64,000 nucleotides of DNA from Williamsia herbipolensis (GTDB lineage: Bacteria > Actinomycetota > Actinomycetes > Mycobacteriales > Mycobacteriaceae), in contig NZ_JXYP01000014.1 of assembly GCF_000964005.1 (NCBI RefSeq), positions 310,001-374,000 on the forward strand, in the 5' to 3' direction. The position numbers and the translations under genes are program-made. A model generated the notes under the pieces. It worked only from the letters and a program-made list of their open reading frames with translations, searched no databases and was not told the DNA's origin. Below are positions 33,553-43,800 of the stretch, in pieces (positions within the stretch are counted from its first letter, which is position 1; every line of letters begins with the position of its first letter).

Positions 33553-34380
33553 TCAGCGCGGCTTCAGGGTCGCGCCGGCCGCACGGGCCACCACCGGCAT
33601 GTACTTCGGGCCGAGGACGCGCACGAGTTTGTCGAGGAACTGCGCGTCGGCGCCGACGAGGATGCGGGCCTTGTTCTTCTCGGCGCCCGCGATGATGATC
33701 GACGCCGCCTTGGCCGCGGTCATCCGCGCCAATTTCTTGTCGAACAGTTCGGCGAACTGTGCGATGTCGCTGCCCTCGTTGACCGTCGCGTTGCGGGCGA
33801 TGGCGGTCTTGATGCCACCGGGGTGCACACACGACACCGACACCGGGTAGCCGGCGAGCCGCATCTCCTGCACCAGCGACTCGGTGAACCCGCGCACGGC
33901 GAACTTCGCTGCGTTGTAGGCGCTCTGGCCGGGGATGGACAGCAGACCGAAGAGCGACGACGTGTTGACGATGTGACCGTCGCCGGAGGCGATGAGATGC
34001 GGGAGGAACGCCTTGGTGCCGTTGACCACGCCCCAGTAGTCGACGTCCATGATCCGCTCGAAGGTCTTGAACTCGGTCAGCTCGACCTCGCCGTGGTGGG
34101 CGATGCCGGCGTTGTTGAAGATCGCGTTGACCTTGCCGAAGTGTGCGAGGACGGTGTCGGCGTATTCGAGCATCGCCTCGCGCTCGGCGACGTTGAGCAG
34201 CTGCGAGTGTACCTGCGCGCCCTTCGCCTCCAGCAACCGTGCGGTCTCCTCGAGCCCACTCGGGGTCATGTCCGAGATCGCCAGTCGCGCACCCTTGTCG
34301 GCGAGCTGGAGCGCCAGTTCGCGTCCCATGCCCGATGCCGCTCCGGTGACGACCACGACCTTGCCTGCGAAGTTCTTCAT
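33553..34380 (-). CDS. Short-chain dehydrogenase/reductase (SadH-like)
   Basis: 275 aa classical SDR. Cofactor motif TGAASGMG near the N-terminus, NNAG (FNNAGIAHHG), catalytic Ser in NTSSLFG and the YNAAK tetrad. The C-terminal extension (KARILVGADAQFLDKLVRVLGPKYMPVV) is typical of the fatty-alcohol/ketone-reducing SDRs found in mycobacterial mymA-type clusters. ATG 34380 has GAGAGG upstream. It lies 14 bases after the monooxygenase gene. It probably interconverts an alcohol and the ketone on which the monooxygenase acts. Confidence 0.9.
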   Translation of the reverse strand: MKNFAGKVVVVTGAASGMGRELALQLADKGARLAISDMTPSGLEETARLLEAKGAQVHSQLLNVAEREAMLEYADTVLAHFGKVNAIFNNAGIAHHGEVELTEFKTFERIMDVDYWGVVNGTKAFLPHLIASGDGHIVNTSSLFGLLSIPGQSAYNAAKFAVRGFTESLVQEMRLAGYPVSVSCVHPGGIKTAIARNATVNEGSDIAQFAELFDKKLARMTAAKAASIIIAGAEKNKARILVGADAQFLDKLVRVLGPKYMPVVARAAGATLKPR

Positions 34381-34394
34381 GATGGTGGTGCCTC

Positions 34395-35915
34395 TCAGGA
34401 GTTGACCGTCGCGGGGCTGCGATCGGACGTGCCCGTGGTGTCCGCACGGCTGGTGTCGTAGGCGGCGATGTCGAAGTTCTTGGTCGCCTTGCGGAAGTTG
34501 AAGGTGAACCCGGGCCAGAGGGTGGTGATGTTACCGAACTCGTCCTTGTACCAGCTCGCGCAGCCGCCGTTCTCCCAGACGCTGGTCGACAGCGTCTTCT
34601 GGAGGTTCTTGTTGTAGACCTTCTGGTCGGCGGCGCGCACCTCGGTGCGTGCTATCGCATTGCGCTCGGTGGTCTTCAGGAAGTCGATCAGGTAGTTGAG
34701 CTGCGACTCGATCATGAACACCATCGAGGTGTGGCCGAGACCCGTTGCCGGACCGACCATCAGGAACATGTTCGGGAACCCGTGCACCATCGCACCCTTG
34801 TAGGCGCTCATGCCGCCGCGTGCCCACACCTGCGCCAGGCTCTCGGAGTCCTTGCCGATGATGTGCTCGAAACCGGGGGAGTCGGTGACGTGGAAGCCGG
34901 TGGCGACGACGATGGCGTCGACGTCGCGCACGGTGCCGTCCTTCGTGACGATCCCGGTGGGGGTGACGTGGTCGATCCCGTCGGTGACGACGTCGACGTT
35001 GTCCTGGCCCAGGGCCGGGTAGTAGGTGTTCGACAGCAGGATGCGCTTGCAGCCCACCTTGAACTTCGGGGTCACCTTGGCGCGCTTGACCGGGTCGGCG
35101 ATGCCGCGGCGGATGTTGGCCTTGCCCGCGGCGTGGGCGGGGCGCAGGACATCGGGACGGTGGGTGAGCCCGTAGGAGACGAGCTCGTGGGCCAGGTAGA
35201 TGCCGCTGCGCGAGAGGCGCTGGATGCCGGGAACCTTGCGGAACAGCCAGTTCTCGACGCGCGTGTAGTGGCGGTCGGCGCGGGGGAGGACCCACGGAGC
35301 GGTGCGCTGGTAGACGTCCATGTGGCCGATCTTCGGCGCGAGCTCGGGGATGATCTGGATGGCCGAGGCACCGGTCCCGATCACGGCGACACGCTTGCCG
35401 CGGAGGTCGGTCTCGTGGTTCCAGCGTGCGGAGTGGAAGATCTCGCCGGCGAAGTCGCCGATGCCCGCCACGTCGGGCAGGCGTGGCTCGCACAGCGGGC
35501 CGATCGCGCCGATGAGGATCTCCGCGCGGACGGTGATGTCGCCGTGCTCGGGGTGGCTGGTCTCGATGATCCAGCGGTTGGCCTTCTCGTCCCACCGCGC
35601 GTCGGTCACCTCGGTGCCGAAGCGGGTGCGCCGGGCGAGGTCGTATTTGCTCGCCACGCGGTTGATGTAGGCGTGGATCTCGGGCTGCTTCGAAAACGAC
35701 CGCGACCAGTCGGGGTTGAGCTCGAAGGAGTACGAGTACAGGTGCGACGGGACGTCACACGCCGCGCCGGGGTAGGTGTTGTCGCGCCAGGTGCCGCCGA
35801 AGTCCGATCCACGATCGAGGACGACAAAATCCTCGAATCCGTTCTGGTGCAGCTTGATCGCTGCTCCCATGCCGGAGAAGCCCGCACCGATGATTGCGAT
35901 CTTGACATCGTTCAT
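34395..35915 (-). CDS. Flavin-containing monooxygenase, Baeyer-Villiger type
   Basis: 506 aa. FAD-binding GAGFSG at residues 10-15, the Baeyer-Villiger fingerprint FxGxxxHxxxW at 155-165 (FAGEIFHSARW), and the NADPH-binding GTGASA near 181. ATG-motif-like VVATGFH follows near residue 340. Such enzymes insert oxygen next to a ketone, or oxidise sulfur or nitrogen compounds; MymA (Rv3083) is the mycobacterial comparison. With the SDR and esterase it forms a logical alcohol-ketone-ester-acid route. ATG 35915 has no ribosome site and sits 7 bases from a TACGAT -10 box. Expression is probably repressed by the divergent TetR protein. Confidence 0.92.
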   Translation of the reverse strand: MNDVKIAIIGAGFSGMGAAIKLHQNGFEDFVVLDRGSDFGGTWRDNTYPGAACDVPSHLYSYSFELNPDWSRSFSKQPEIHAYINRVASKYDLARRTRFGTEVTDARWDEKANRWIIETSHPEHGDITVRAEILIGAIGPLCEPRLPDVAGIGDFAGEIFHSARWNHETDLRGKRVAVIGTGASAIQIIPELAPKIGHMDVYQRTAPWVLPRADRHYTRVENWLFRKVPGIQRLSRSGIYLAHELVSYGLTHRPDVLRPAHAAGKANIRRGIADPVKRAKVTPKFKVGCKRILLSNTYYPALGQDNVDVVTDGIDHVTPTGIVTKDGTVRDVDAIVVATGFHVTDSPGFEHIIGKDSESLAQVWARGGMSAYKGAMVHGFPNMFLMVGPATGLGHTSMVFMIESQLNYLIDFLKTTERNAIARTEVRAADQKVYNKNLQKTLSTSVWENGGCASWYKDEFGNITTLWPGFTFNFRKATKNFDIAAYDTSRADTTGTSDRSPATVNS

Positions 35916-35922
35916 AGGAACG

Positions 35923-35950
35923 ATCGTACACCCTATTGACGACGGGTCAA
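35923..35950 (-). promoter_or_regulatory. Promoter of the monooxygenase operon
   Basis: Read leftward, TTGACC (35950-35945), 16 bases, TACGAT (35928-35923), then 7 bases to the ATG. The -35 hexamer lies within the left arm of the TetR operator, so repressor binding would block polymerase. Confidence 0.65.
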
Positions 35951-35964
35951 TAGCTTATTGACCC
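35944..35964. promoter_or_regulatory. TetR-type operator
   Basis: A perfect inverted repeat, GGGTCAATA-GCT-TATTGACCC, 9+9 with a 3-base centre, between the divergent monooxygenase and TetR genes. It covers the -35 of the monooxygenase promoter and lies upstream of the TACACT box of the tetR gene, so it can control both. Confidence 0.75.
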
Positions 35965-35972
35965 ATGTTCAG

Positions 35973-35978
35973 TACACT
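35973..35978 (+). promoter_or_regulatory. -10 element TACACT of the tetR gene
   Basis: TACACT ends 7 bases before ATG 35986. It makes this ATG, rather than the one at 35965, the likely start. Confidence 0.45.
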
Positions 35979-35985
35979 GATCGCC

Positions 35986-36585
35986 ATGACGCAGGCCAAG
36001 CGCACGCGGATGAGTCCGGAAGCCCGTCGGGAGCAGCTCATCTCCCACGGGATGTCCATGCTGTCCGACCGGCCGCTCGATCAACTGACCATCGACGCCA
36101 TCGCCGAATCGGTCGGGGTGTCGCGAGCCCTGCTGTTCCACTACTTCGAGTCCAAGCACGACTTCCATGTCGCGATCGCCCGCGAGCAGAGCCGCCGGAT
36201 GCTCGAGTGCACCGAACCGGATCTGTCGCTCGGGGACCCGATCGCGATACTGCGGGCATCGATGTCGGAGTTCGTCGACTACGTGTCGGCGAACCGGCAC
36301 GTCTACCTGACCATGCTGCGCGGGGCGGTCGGCGCCGACCCGGCGATGCAGGAGGTCTTCACCGACACCCGGCGTGTGATGGCCCAGCGTGTCCTCGATC
36401 GGGCGGGTTCCCTCGACATCACCCCGACACCGATGATCCGTATCGCCGTCGACGGGTGGATGGCCTTCGTCGAGGAAGTCGTCGTCGCCTGGTTGACCGA
36501 CGACGACGGCATCCGCCGCGAGGCGCTCCTCGACCTGATCACGTCCTCGCTGCCGCTGCTGGCCGCAGCGGCAGCGAGTGAGTGA
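35986..36585 (+). CDS. TetR-family transcriptional regulator
   Basis: 199 aa from ATG 35986 (206 from 35965). The N-terminal helix-turn-helix is LTIDAIAESVGVSRALLFHYFESKHDFHVAI, a textbook TetR DNA-binding domain, and the variable C-terminal part binds the inducer. ATG 35965 abuts the operator and would begin upstream of the TACACT box, so 35986 is preferred. It is divergent from the monooxygenase-SDR-esterase genes and almost certainly represses them and itself through the palindrome at 35944. The inducer is probably a substrate or product of that pathway. Confidence 0.9.
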   Translation: MTQAKRTRMSPEARREQLISHGMSMLSDRPLDQLTIDAIAESVGVSRALLFHYFESKHDFHVAIAREQSRRMLECTEPDLSLGDPIAILRASMSEFVDYVSANRHVYLTMLRGAVGADPAMQEVFTDTRRVMAQRVLDRAGSLDITPTPMIRIAVDGWMAFVEEVVVAWLTDDDGIRREALLDLITSSLPLLAAAAASE

Positions 36586-36616
36586 ATCACCGGGTCGGTC
36601 GGATCACCCGAAAGCT

Positions 36617-36698
36617 GATGCGGAGCGCCGGAGGCGATCACGCATCACCCGAATGCCGATGCGGAGCGCCGGAGGCGATCACGCATCACCCGAATGCC
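36617..36698. repeat. Exact 41-bp tandem repeat at the tetR/kgd junction
   Basis: Two identical 41-base units, 36617-36657 and 36658-36698, are preceded by a degenerate partial copy (36601-36616). The second copy contains the last codons and stop of kgd (stop at 36686-36688). Each copy contains GCGGAGCGCCGGAGGCGATC, and GCATC/GATGC at the unit junction can pair as a short stem. It lies in the convergent gap, where a terminator would be expected. Confidence 0.9.
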
Positions 36699-39600
36699 TT
36701 GTCGATGATCTCCTGCTGTTCGACGGCGTGGACCTTGCTCGAGCCCGACGACGGTGCGGACATCGCGCGACGTGACACCCGCTTGAGGTTGCCGAAGTAC
36801 TCCGGCAGCACCTCGGGCAGGTGCAGGCCGAAGAAGGGCCACGGTCCCTGGTTGGCCGGTTCCTCCTGCACCCAGAAGAACTCCTGGACGCCGGGGTACT
36901 GCTCGAGGACCTGACCGAGCCGACGGTGCGGGATCGGGTAGAGCTGCTCGATGCGCACGATGGCGATGTCGTCGCGACCGTCCTTCTCCTTGCGCGCGGC
37001 GAGCTCGTAGTAGAGCTTGCCGCTCACCATCAGCACGCGGGTGACCTTGTCGCGCACCTTCTGGTCGGTGATCGACGGGTCGTCGATGACCGACTTGAAC
37101 TTGCCCTCGGTGAAGTCCTCGACGGGGCTCACCGCGGCCTTGTTGCGCAGCATCGACTTCGGGGTGAAGACCACGAGCGGCCGGCTGATCCCGTCGAGCA
37201 CGTGACGACGCAGCAGGTGGAAGTAGCTCGCCGGTGTCGACGGCAGCGCGACGGTCATCGAGCCCTCGGCGCACAGCTGCAGGAACCGCTCGATACGGCC
37301 CGACGTGTGGTCGGGGCCCTGACCCTCGTGGCCGTGGGGGAGCAGCAGCACCACGTCGGACAGCTGGCCCCACTTGGCCTCACCGGAGGAGATGAACTCG
37401 TCGATGATCGACTGCGCGCCGTTGACGAAGTCGCCGAACTGCGCCTCCCACAGCACTAGGGAGTCGGGGTCGCCGACGGAGTAGCCGTACTCGAAACCGA
37501 CGACGGCGAACTCGCTCAGCGCCGAGTCGTAGGCGTTGAACCGACCGCCGGTGTTCTCGCCCTCGGTCTGCACCAGCTGGTTGAGCGGGGTGTATTCCTC
37601 GCCGGTCTTGCGGTCGATGATGACCGAGTGCCGCTGGCTGAACGTGCCGCGCCGGGAGTCCTGGCCGGAGAGCCGGACGCGCCGTCCCTCTTCGACCAGC
37701 GAACCGAACGCGAGCAGCTCGGCGAACGCCCAGTCGATGTTCCCCTCGCGGGACATCTCCTGGCGACGCGTGAGCACGGGCTTGACGCGCTGGTGGACCG
37801 AGAATCCCTCGGGCACGTTGCCGAAGGCGTCGCCGATGGCCTCGACCGTCGCGCGATCGATACCGGTCATCAGCTTCGTCGGCAGGGTCTGGTCGGACTC
37901 GACCGACGGGCTGGGCGCCGCCTGGTACTTCTCGAGTTCCTTGACCTCGTTGAAGACCCGTTCGAGCTGTCCCTGGTAGTCACGCAGGGCGTCCTCGGCC
38001 TCCTTGGTGGAGATGTCGCCACGGCCGATCAACGCCTCGGTGTAGCTCTTGCGGACACCGCGCTTGGTGTCGATCACGTCGTACATCGCCGGCTGCGTCA
38101 TCGAGGGGTCGTCGCCCTCGTTGTGACCGCGACGGCGGTAGCAGACAAGGTCGATGACGACGTCCTTGTGGAACTCCTGGCGGTAGTCCACGGCGAGCTT
38201 GGCCGCCCACACACACGCCTCGGGGTCGTCGCCGTTGACGTGGAAGATCGGCGCACCGATCATCTTGGCGACGTCGGTGCAGTACTCCGACGACCGTGAG
38301 TGCTCCGGCGCGGTGGTGAAGCCGACCTGGTTGTTGACGACGATGTGGACGGTGCCGCCGGTCTGGTAGCCCGGGAGCAGGGCCAGGTTGAGCGTCTCGG
38401 CGACCACTCCCTGCCCGGCGAACGCGGCGTCGCCGTGGAGCATCAGCGGGAGCACAGAGAACACGCCGTCGCCGCGGTCGAGCAGGTCCTGCTTGGCGCG
38501 CACGAGACCCTCGAGCACCGGGTCGACCGCCTCGAGGTGCGAGGGGTTGGCGGTGAGCGAGACGTTGATCTCGTTCTCGCCGAACATCTGGTAGTACTTG
38601 CCCTCCGCGCCGAGGTGGTACTTCACGTCGCCCGATCCGTGCGCCTGCGACGGGTTCAGGTTGCCCTCGAACTCCGAGAAGATCTTCGAGTAGGGCTTGC
38701 CGACGATGTTGGCCAGCACGTTGAGGCGACCGCGGTGCGGCATGCCGACGACGACCTCGTCGAGTCCGTGTTCGGCGCTCTGGTCGATCACGCCGTCCAT
38801 CATCGGGATGACCGTCTCGGCGCCCTCCAGTGAGAAGCGCTTCTGCCCGACGTACTTGGTCTGCAGGAACGTCTCGAACGCCTCGGCGGCGTTGAGCTTG
38901 CTCAGGATGTACTTCTGTTCGCCCACAGGCGGTTTGGAGTGCTTGATCTCCACGCGCTCCTGCAACCACTGCTGCTGCTCGGGCTCGAGGATGTGGGTGT
39001 ACTCCACGCCGACGTGGCGGCAGTAGGCGTCGCGGAGCACCGACAGGATGTCGCGCAGCTTCATCGTGTCCTGGCCGTGGAATCCGCCGACCTTGAAGTC
39101 GCGGTCGAGATCCCACAGCGTCAGGTCGTAGGTCAGCACGTTGAGATCGGGGTGCGCCGCGCGTGCGTCGGAGTCGATCATCAGGGGATCGATGTCGGCC
39201 ATGAGGTGACCGCGGTTGCGGTACGCGGCGATCAGTTCGAGCACACGGGCGTTCTTGTCGACCGACGGCGACGCGATGTCCTTGCGCCAGCGGATCGGCT
39301 CGTAGGGGATGTGGAACGCGGTGAAGATCTCGTCGAAGAACGCGTCGTCGAGGAGCAGGTTGTGGATGGTGCGCAGGAAATCGCCCGACTCCGCGCCCTG
39401 GATGATGCGGTGGTCGTAGGTCGAGGTCAGCGTCATCAGCTTGCCGACGCCCATCTCGGCGATCCGCTCGTCGCTGGCGCCCTGGAACTCGGCCGGGTAC
39501 TCCATCGCACCCGCACCGATGATCGCGCCCTGACCCTTCATCAGTCGCGGCACCGAGTGCACCGTGCCGATGGTGCCGGGGTTGGTCAGCGAGATGGTGA

Positions 39601-40594
39601 CACCGGCGAAATCGTCGGCGGTGAGCTTGCCGTCGCGCGCGCGACGCACGATGTCCTCGTACGCGGCGTGGAACTCGCCGAACTTCATCCGCTCGGTGTT
39701 CTTGATGGCCGCGACGACGAGGGACCGGCTGCCGTCCTTGCCGGGCAGGTCGATGGCGAGACCGAGGTTGATGTGGGCGGGGGAGACGGCGTTCGGCTTG
39801 CCGTCGACCTCGGCGAAGTGCCGGTTCATGTTCGGGAACGCCTTGACCGCCTGCACGATCGCGTACCCGAGGATGTGGGTGAACGAGATCTTGCCGCCGC
39901 GGGTGCGCGCGAGGTGGTTGTTGACCACGACGCGGTTGTCGATCATCAGCTTCGCCGGGATCGCGCGGACGCTGGTCGCGGTCGGGATCTGCAGCGACAA
40001 CGCCATGTTCTTGGCCACCGCCGCGGCGGCACCCCGCAACACCTTGCTGGTGTCCTCGGCCGGGGCCGACGCGGCCTCGGTGGAGGAGTCGGTCGATGCC
40101 GAGGCCTTCTTCGCCGTGCCGTTCGTGCTCGAACCGTTGCCGTTCGTGGAGCTCTTCGCTCCGGAGCCGGTGCCCTTGTTGGGGTTCGGCGCCTTCGCCA
40201 CGGCCTTCTCGACGGGGACGGTCTTGGCGACCGGTGCGGTGCGGGTGGGCGGCGGCGTCGCGTCGCTGCCCGCCGAACTGTCACGGCTCTCGATCGCCTG
40301 ACCCGACGCGGCCTTCGTGGCGGGGGCCTCGCTCACGCCGTTCGACGAGCGTGACGACGATGCCTCCATCGACGACGACGACCGCGCGCCGGCCGACGCC
40401 GTCGAGGCGCCGGTTCCGTTGGTGGACTTGGTCTTCGCGGCCGAGCCGTTCGCGCCACCCGCCTTGGGGGTGTAGGTCTCGAGGAAGTCGTGCCAGCTCC
40501 GGTCCACCGAGTCGGGATCGGCGCGGAAGCGCTCGTACATCTCCTCGACCAACCACTCGTTCTGTCCGAAGTCTGAAACCGAACTACTGCTCAC
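36686..40594 (-). CDS. kgd: Kgd, multifunctional 2-oxoglutarate decarboxylase/dehydrogenase
   Basis: 1302 aa fusion of an E2o-type succinyltransferase core to a thiamine-diphosphate E1o, as in mycobacterial Kgd and corynebacterial OdhA. Order: an E1-type N-terminal helix ([20 protein letters not shown]), a Ser/Ala/Pro-rich linker, an acyltransferase domain from about 190 to 430 ([18 protein letters not shown] and [18 protein letters not shown] with the catalytic His), then E1 with [30 protein letters not shown] (TDP site) and a C-terminal transketolase half. No lipoyl domain is present, so lipoyl-E2 acts in trans. Control by GarA/OdhI is known for the family. GTG start 40594. Confidence 0.96.
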   Translation of the reverse strand: MSSSSVSDFGQNEWLVEEMYERFRADPDSVDRSWHDFLETYTPKAGGANGSAAKTKSTNGTGASTASAGARSSSSMEASSSRSSNGVSEAPATKAASGQAIESRDSSAGSDATPPPTRTAPVAKTVPVEKAVAKAPNPNKGTGSGAKSSTNGNGSSTNGTAKKASASTDSSTEAASAPAEDTSKVLRGAAAAVAKNMALSLQIPTATSVRAIPAKLMIDNRVVVNNHLARTRGGKISFTHILGYAIVQAVKAFPNMNRHFAEVDGKPNAVSPAHINLGLAIDLPGKDGSRSLVVAAIKNTERMKFGEFHAAYEDIVRRARDGKLTADDFAGVTISLTNPGTIGTVHSVPRLMKGQGAIIGAGAMEYPAEFQGASDERIAEMGVGKLMTLTSTYDHRIIQGAESGDFLRTIHNLLLDDAFFDEIFTAFHIPYEPIRWRKDIASPSVDKNARVLELIAAYRNRGHLMADIDPLMIDSDARAAHPDLNVLTYDLTLWDLDRDFKVGGFHGQDTMKLRDILSVLRDAYCRHVGVEYTHILEPEQQQWLQERVEIKHSKPPVGEQKYILSKLNAAEAFETFLQTKYVGQKRFSLEGAETVIPMMDGVIDQSAEHGLDEVVVGMPHRGRLNVLANIVGKPYSKIFSEFEGNLNPSQAHGSGDVKYHLGAEGKYYQMFGENEINVSLTANPSHLEAVDPVLEGLVRAKQDLLDRGDGVFSVLPLMLHGDAAFAGQGVVAETLNLALLPGYQTGGTVHIVVNNQVGFTTAPEHSRSSEYCTDVAKMIGAPIFHVNGDDPEACVWAAKLAVDYRQEFHKDVVIDLVCYRRRGHNEGDDPSMTQPAMYDVIDTKRGVRKSYTEALIGRGDISTKEAEDALRDYQGQLERVFNEVKELEKYQAAPSPSVESDQTLPTKLMTGIDRATVEAIGDAFGNVPEGFSVHQRVKPVLTRRQEMSREGNIDWAFAELLAFGSLVEEGRRVRLSGQDSRRGTFSQRHSVIIDRKTGEEYTPLNQLVQTEGENTGGRFNAYDSALSEFAVVGFEYGYSVGDPDSLVLWEAQFGDFVNGAQSIIDEFISSGEAKWGQLSDVVLLLPHGHEGQGPDHTSGRIERFLQLCAEGSMTVALPSTPASYFHLLRRHVLDGISRPLVVFTPKSMLRNKAAVSPVEDFTEGKFKSVIDDPSITDQKVRDKVTRVLMVSGKLYYELAARKEKDGRDDIAIVRIEQLYPIPHRRLGQVLEQYPGVQEFFWVQEEPANQGPWPFFGLHLPEVLPEYFGNLKRVSRRAMSAPSSGSSKVHAVEQQEIIDKAFG

Positions 40595-40889
40595 GGCAGA
40601 ATCTCGCCTCTATTCCCTGATCGTCTGTTCGTCGTCGTGCACCGCGGTCGTCTCGGCGTGAGGTCCGGAGCGAACCCATCGAACGCGTACGGCCCCGTGG
40701 AACAACGCCTGCCACGTCGAGGTTAGTCCCCGCTCACCTGCGTCGCATACGGACTCCGTGGACTGTCGGTCACACGGCCGTCGAGGTGGGGCCGGGCGTG
40801 TGACGGACGGTCCACCGGGGGCGCCGACGTCGTTGTCGGCCGGTCGGGCAGCGCCGACGTCGGTGTCGACGGGCCGATGGTCTCGACGG
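40595..40889. other. Largest gene-free gap (295 bases), kgd upstream region
   Basis: No gene is supported here. It holds an imperfect 30-base direct repeat (GCGCCGACGTCG at 40821 and 40851), an inverted repeat ACGGTC-N6-GACCGT at 40886-40903 spanning the ABC exporter stop (a possible terminator), and a leftward TAACCT hexamer at 40725-40720 that could be the kgd -10 element, giving a leader of about 120 bases. Confidence 0.5.
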
Positions 40890-43800
40890 TCAGTGTCGAC
40901 CGTTCGACACGGGGTCGACCGTGGCCATCCCGTTGTCCCACAGCTCGCGGTACTTCCCGTCCAACGCCAACAGTTCGTCATGAGTTCCGAGCTCGATGAC
41001 CGCGCCCGACGACACCACGGCGATCCGGTCGGCGCGCGCGGCGGTGGCGAGGCGGTGGGCGACGATCACCGACGTGCGGGCACGGGTCAACCGTCGGCTC
41101 GCGTCGAGGACCTGGGCCTCGGTGGCCTGGTCGAGGGTGGCGGTCGCCTCGTCGAGCAGCAACAGGTCGGGATCGACCAACTCGGCGCGGGCGAGGGCGA
41201 TCAGCTGGCGCTGGCCTGCCGAGAGTCCCTGTCCGCGCTCACCGACCCGGTGCAGCATGCCGCCGCGCTGGCGGGCGATCATCTGCGTGGCACCGACGGC
41301 GGTCGCCGCCGCGACGACGTCGGCGCGCGAGGCGCCGGGGCGGCCGTAGGCGATGTTCGACGCGATCGTGCCGGTGAACAGGTGCGGCTCCTGCGGTACC
41401 ACCCCGAGCCGAGCTCGGTAGGCGGCGAGGGGATGGCTGCGGATGTCGGTGCCGTCCATCCGGACCGATCCGGTGGTCGGATCGTAGAAGCGGGCGAGCA
41501 GCTTGACGATCGTCGACTTGCCCGCGCCCGTCTCGCCGACCAGGGCCAACGACGTGCCGGCGGGGATGTCCAACGACACCCGGCCCAGTGCGTCGCTCGA
41601 GGCACCCGCGTAGCGGAACCCGACGGCGTCGAGTTCGGCGTGACCGTCGAACCGCAGGGGCGCGATGTCCTCCCGGTCGACGATGCCGTCCCCGTCCGAC
41701 CTGTCCCCCTCCGACATGTCACCGTCGGGCGTGATGACGCTGCTCGGCGTCCGCAGGAGGTCGCCGATCCGACGCAGCCCGACGACGGCCTGCTGGTAAC
41801 CGTCGAACACCTGCGAGAGCTGCTGGACCGGCGCGAACAGCATGCCGAGGTACAGCACGAAGGCGACGAGGGTGCCCGGCCCGGCGCTGCCGTCGAGCAC
41901 CTGACGCGCACCGATCGCGACGACCCCGGCGGTGGCGAGATCCGACATCAGGCTGATGAAGGGGAAGTACAGCGAGATCGCCCGCTGCGACACCATCCGC
42001 GCGGCGACGTACTCCCCGGCACGTCCGGCGAAGCGCTCGTCGGCGCGCTCGGCGTTGCGGTAGAGCAGCGTCGTACGCAGACCCGACACGTTCTCCTGGA
42101 AGTCGGCGTTGACCACACTGACGAGTTCCCGCGACCGGGTGTAGGCGCGTGACGACACGCGCTGGAACACGACGGTGGCGACGATCAGCGGCGGGAACAC
42201 GATCAGCATCACCGCGCCGAGGGTGGGGTCGGTGAGCACGAGGGCCACCGCGACCCCGACGATCGTCAGCACCGAGATGACCGCCGTCGACAGACCGGTC
42301 TGCAGGAACGACGACAGCGCGTCGATGTCGGTCGTCATCCGCGTCATGATGCGGCCGGAGAGCTCGCGCTCGTAGTAGTCGAGACCGAGGCGTTGCAGGT
42401 GCGCATAGCTCCGGACCCGCAACGTGAACAGGATGCGTTCGCCGGCACGGGTGCTCGTGATCGTCACCACCGACAGCGCGACCCAGCCGATCGCCACCAG
42501 CGCGAGTCCGGCGATCGAGGCGACCACGAGGTTGTCGAGATGATCGGCGGTCGAGGCGTTGACGCCGACCCGCGCCAGGGACGGGAACGCGAGCCCGACC
42601 AGGGTGTCGATCGCGATCGCGCCGATCGCCACCGCGAGGAGGAGTCGCACCGGTCGCAACAGACCGCGCAGGGAGAACGAGGGGTCGTGGCGGCGGGCCC
42701 GGTCGACGTCGACGTCGGGGTCCTCGTCGGCGGGTGGCAACGCGTCGACGGCGCGCAGCAGGGCGGGGGTCGCCGGCATCGATCCCAACGCACCCGACAC
42801 GCCGCCTCCGCCGCGGCGTCCCACCCGGGCCGGGGCGACCCGGGGTGCGCCGAGGCCGGCCTGATGCGCGGCCGGGTCGAGGGTGTCGGTGTCTGCGGAG
42901 ACCTCGGGGTCGTCGGGCCACAGCGCGGTCGGGTCCACGACGCGCTCGTCCGCAGCGGTCGGCTGTACCTCGTCGGTGTGCGCGACCACCGGCGCGGCCG
43001 GCGACATCAGCGCACGGAACAGCGGGCACCGCTCGTCGAGCTCCGCCGGCGTCCCGGAATCGATCACACGGCCCTCGTCGAGGACGACGACACGGTCGGC
43101 GACGGTGAGCGTCGACGGGCGGTGGGCGACGAGCACCAGTGTCCGGTCGTCGGTCGAGCGCAGGGACCCGAGGATCGCCGCCTCGGTGGTGGCGTCGACG
43201 GCGGAGGTGGCGTCGTCGAGCACCAGCAGCGGGGGATCTGCGAAGAAGGCTCGGGCCAGGGCGATCCGCTGGCGTTGTCCACCCGAGAGCGTCAGCCCCC
43301 GTTCGCCCACGACGGTGTCGTAGCCGTCGGGCAGCGCGGCGATGAAGTCGTGGGCCGCCGCGCGCCGCGCGGCGGCCTCGATACGGGCGCGGACCGATCC
43401 GTCGCGGCCGTCCTCGCCGTGGTCGCGATCCGAGCCCGGCCCGAGACCGATGTTGGCGGCGATCGTGTCGGAGTAGAGGAACGGTTCGTCGAACACGATC
43501 CCGACGTGTTCCCGCGCGCTGTCGGGGGCGAGATCGGCGAGCGGGTGGCGGGTGCGTCCCGTCCCGGCGTCGGCGCCGACGGCCGAGACGGTGAGGTCGA
43601 GGTCGCCCGAGTCGGGACGGTAGATCCCCCCGATCAGCGCGGCCAGCGTGGACTTGCCGCTGCCCGGCGGACCGACGACGGCGACGCACTCGCCCGCCGC
43701 GATGTCGAGGTCGACCCCGGAGAACAGCGGGGTCCCGTCGGGGAACGTGAACCGCAGGTCGTGAGCGTGCAGTCCGACGGGCCCGGGGGACAGCCGCCCG

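Noticed and set aside
40610-40981. Small open frames in the kgd/ABC exporter gap as genes
   Set aside because: They lack ribosome sites, overlap the exporter end or consist of a repeated low-complexity sequence.
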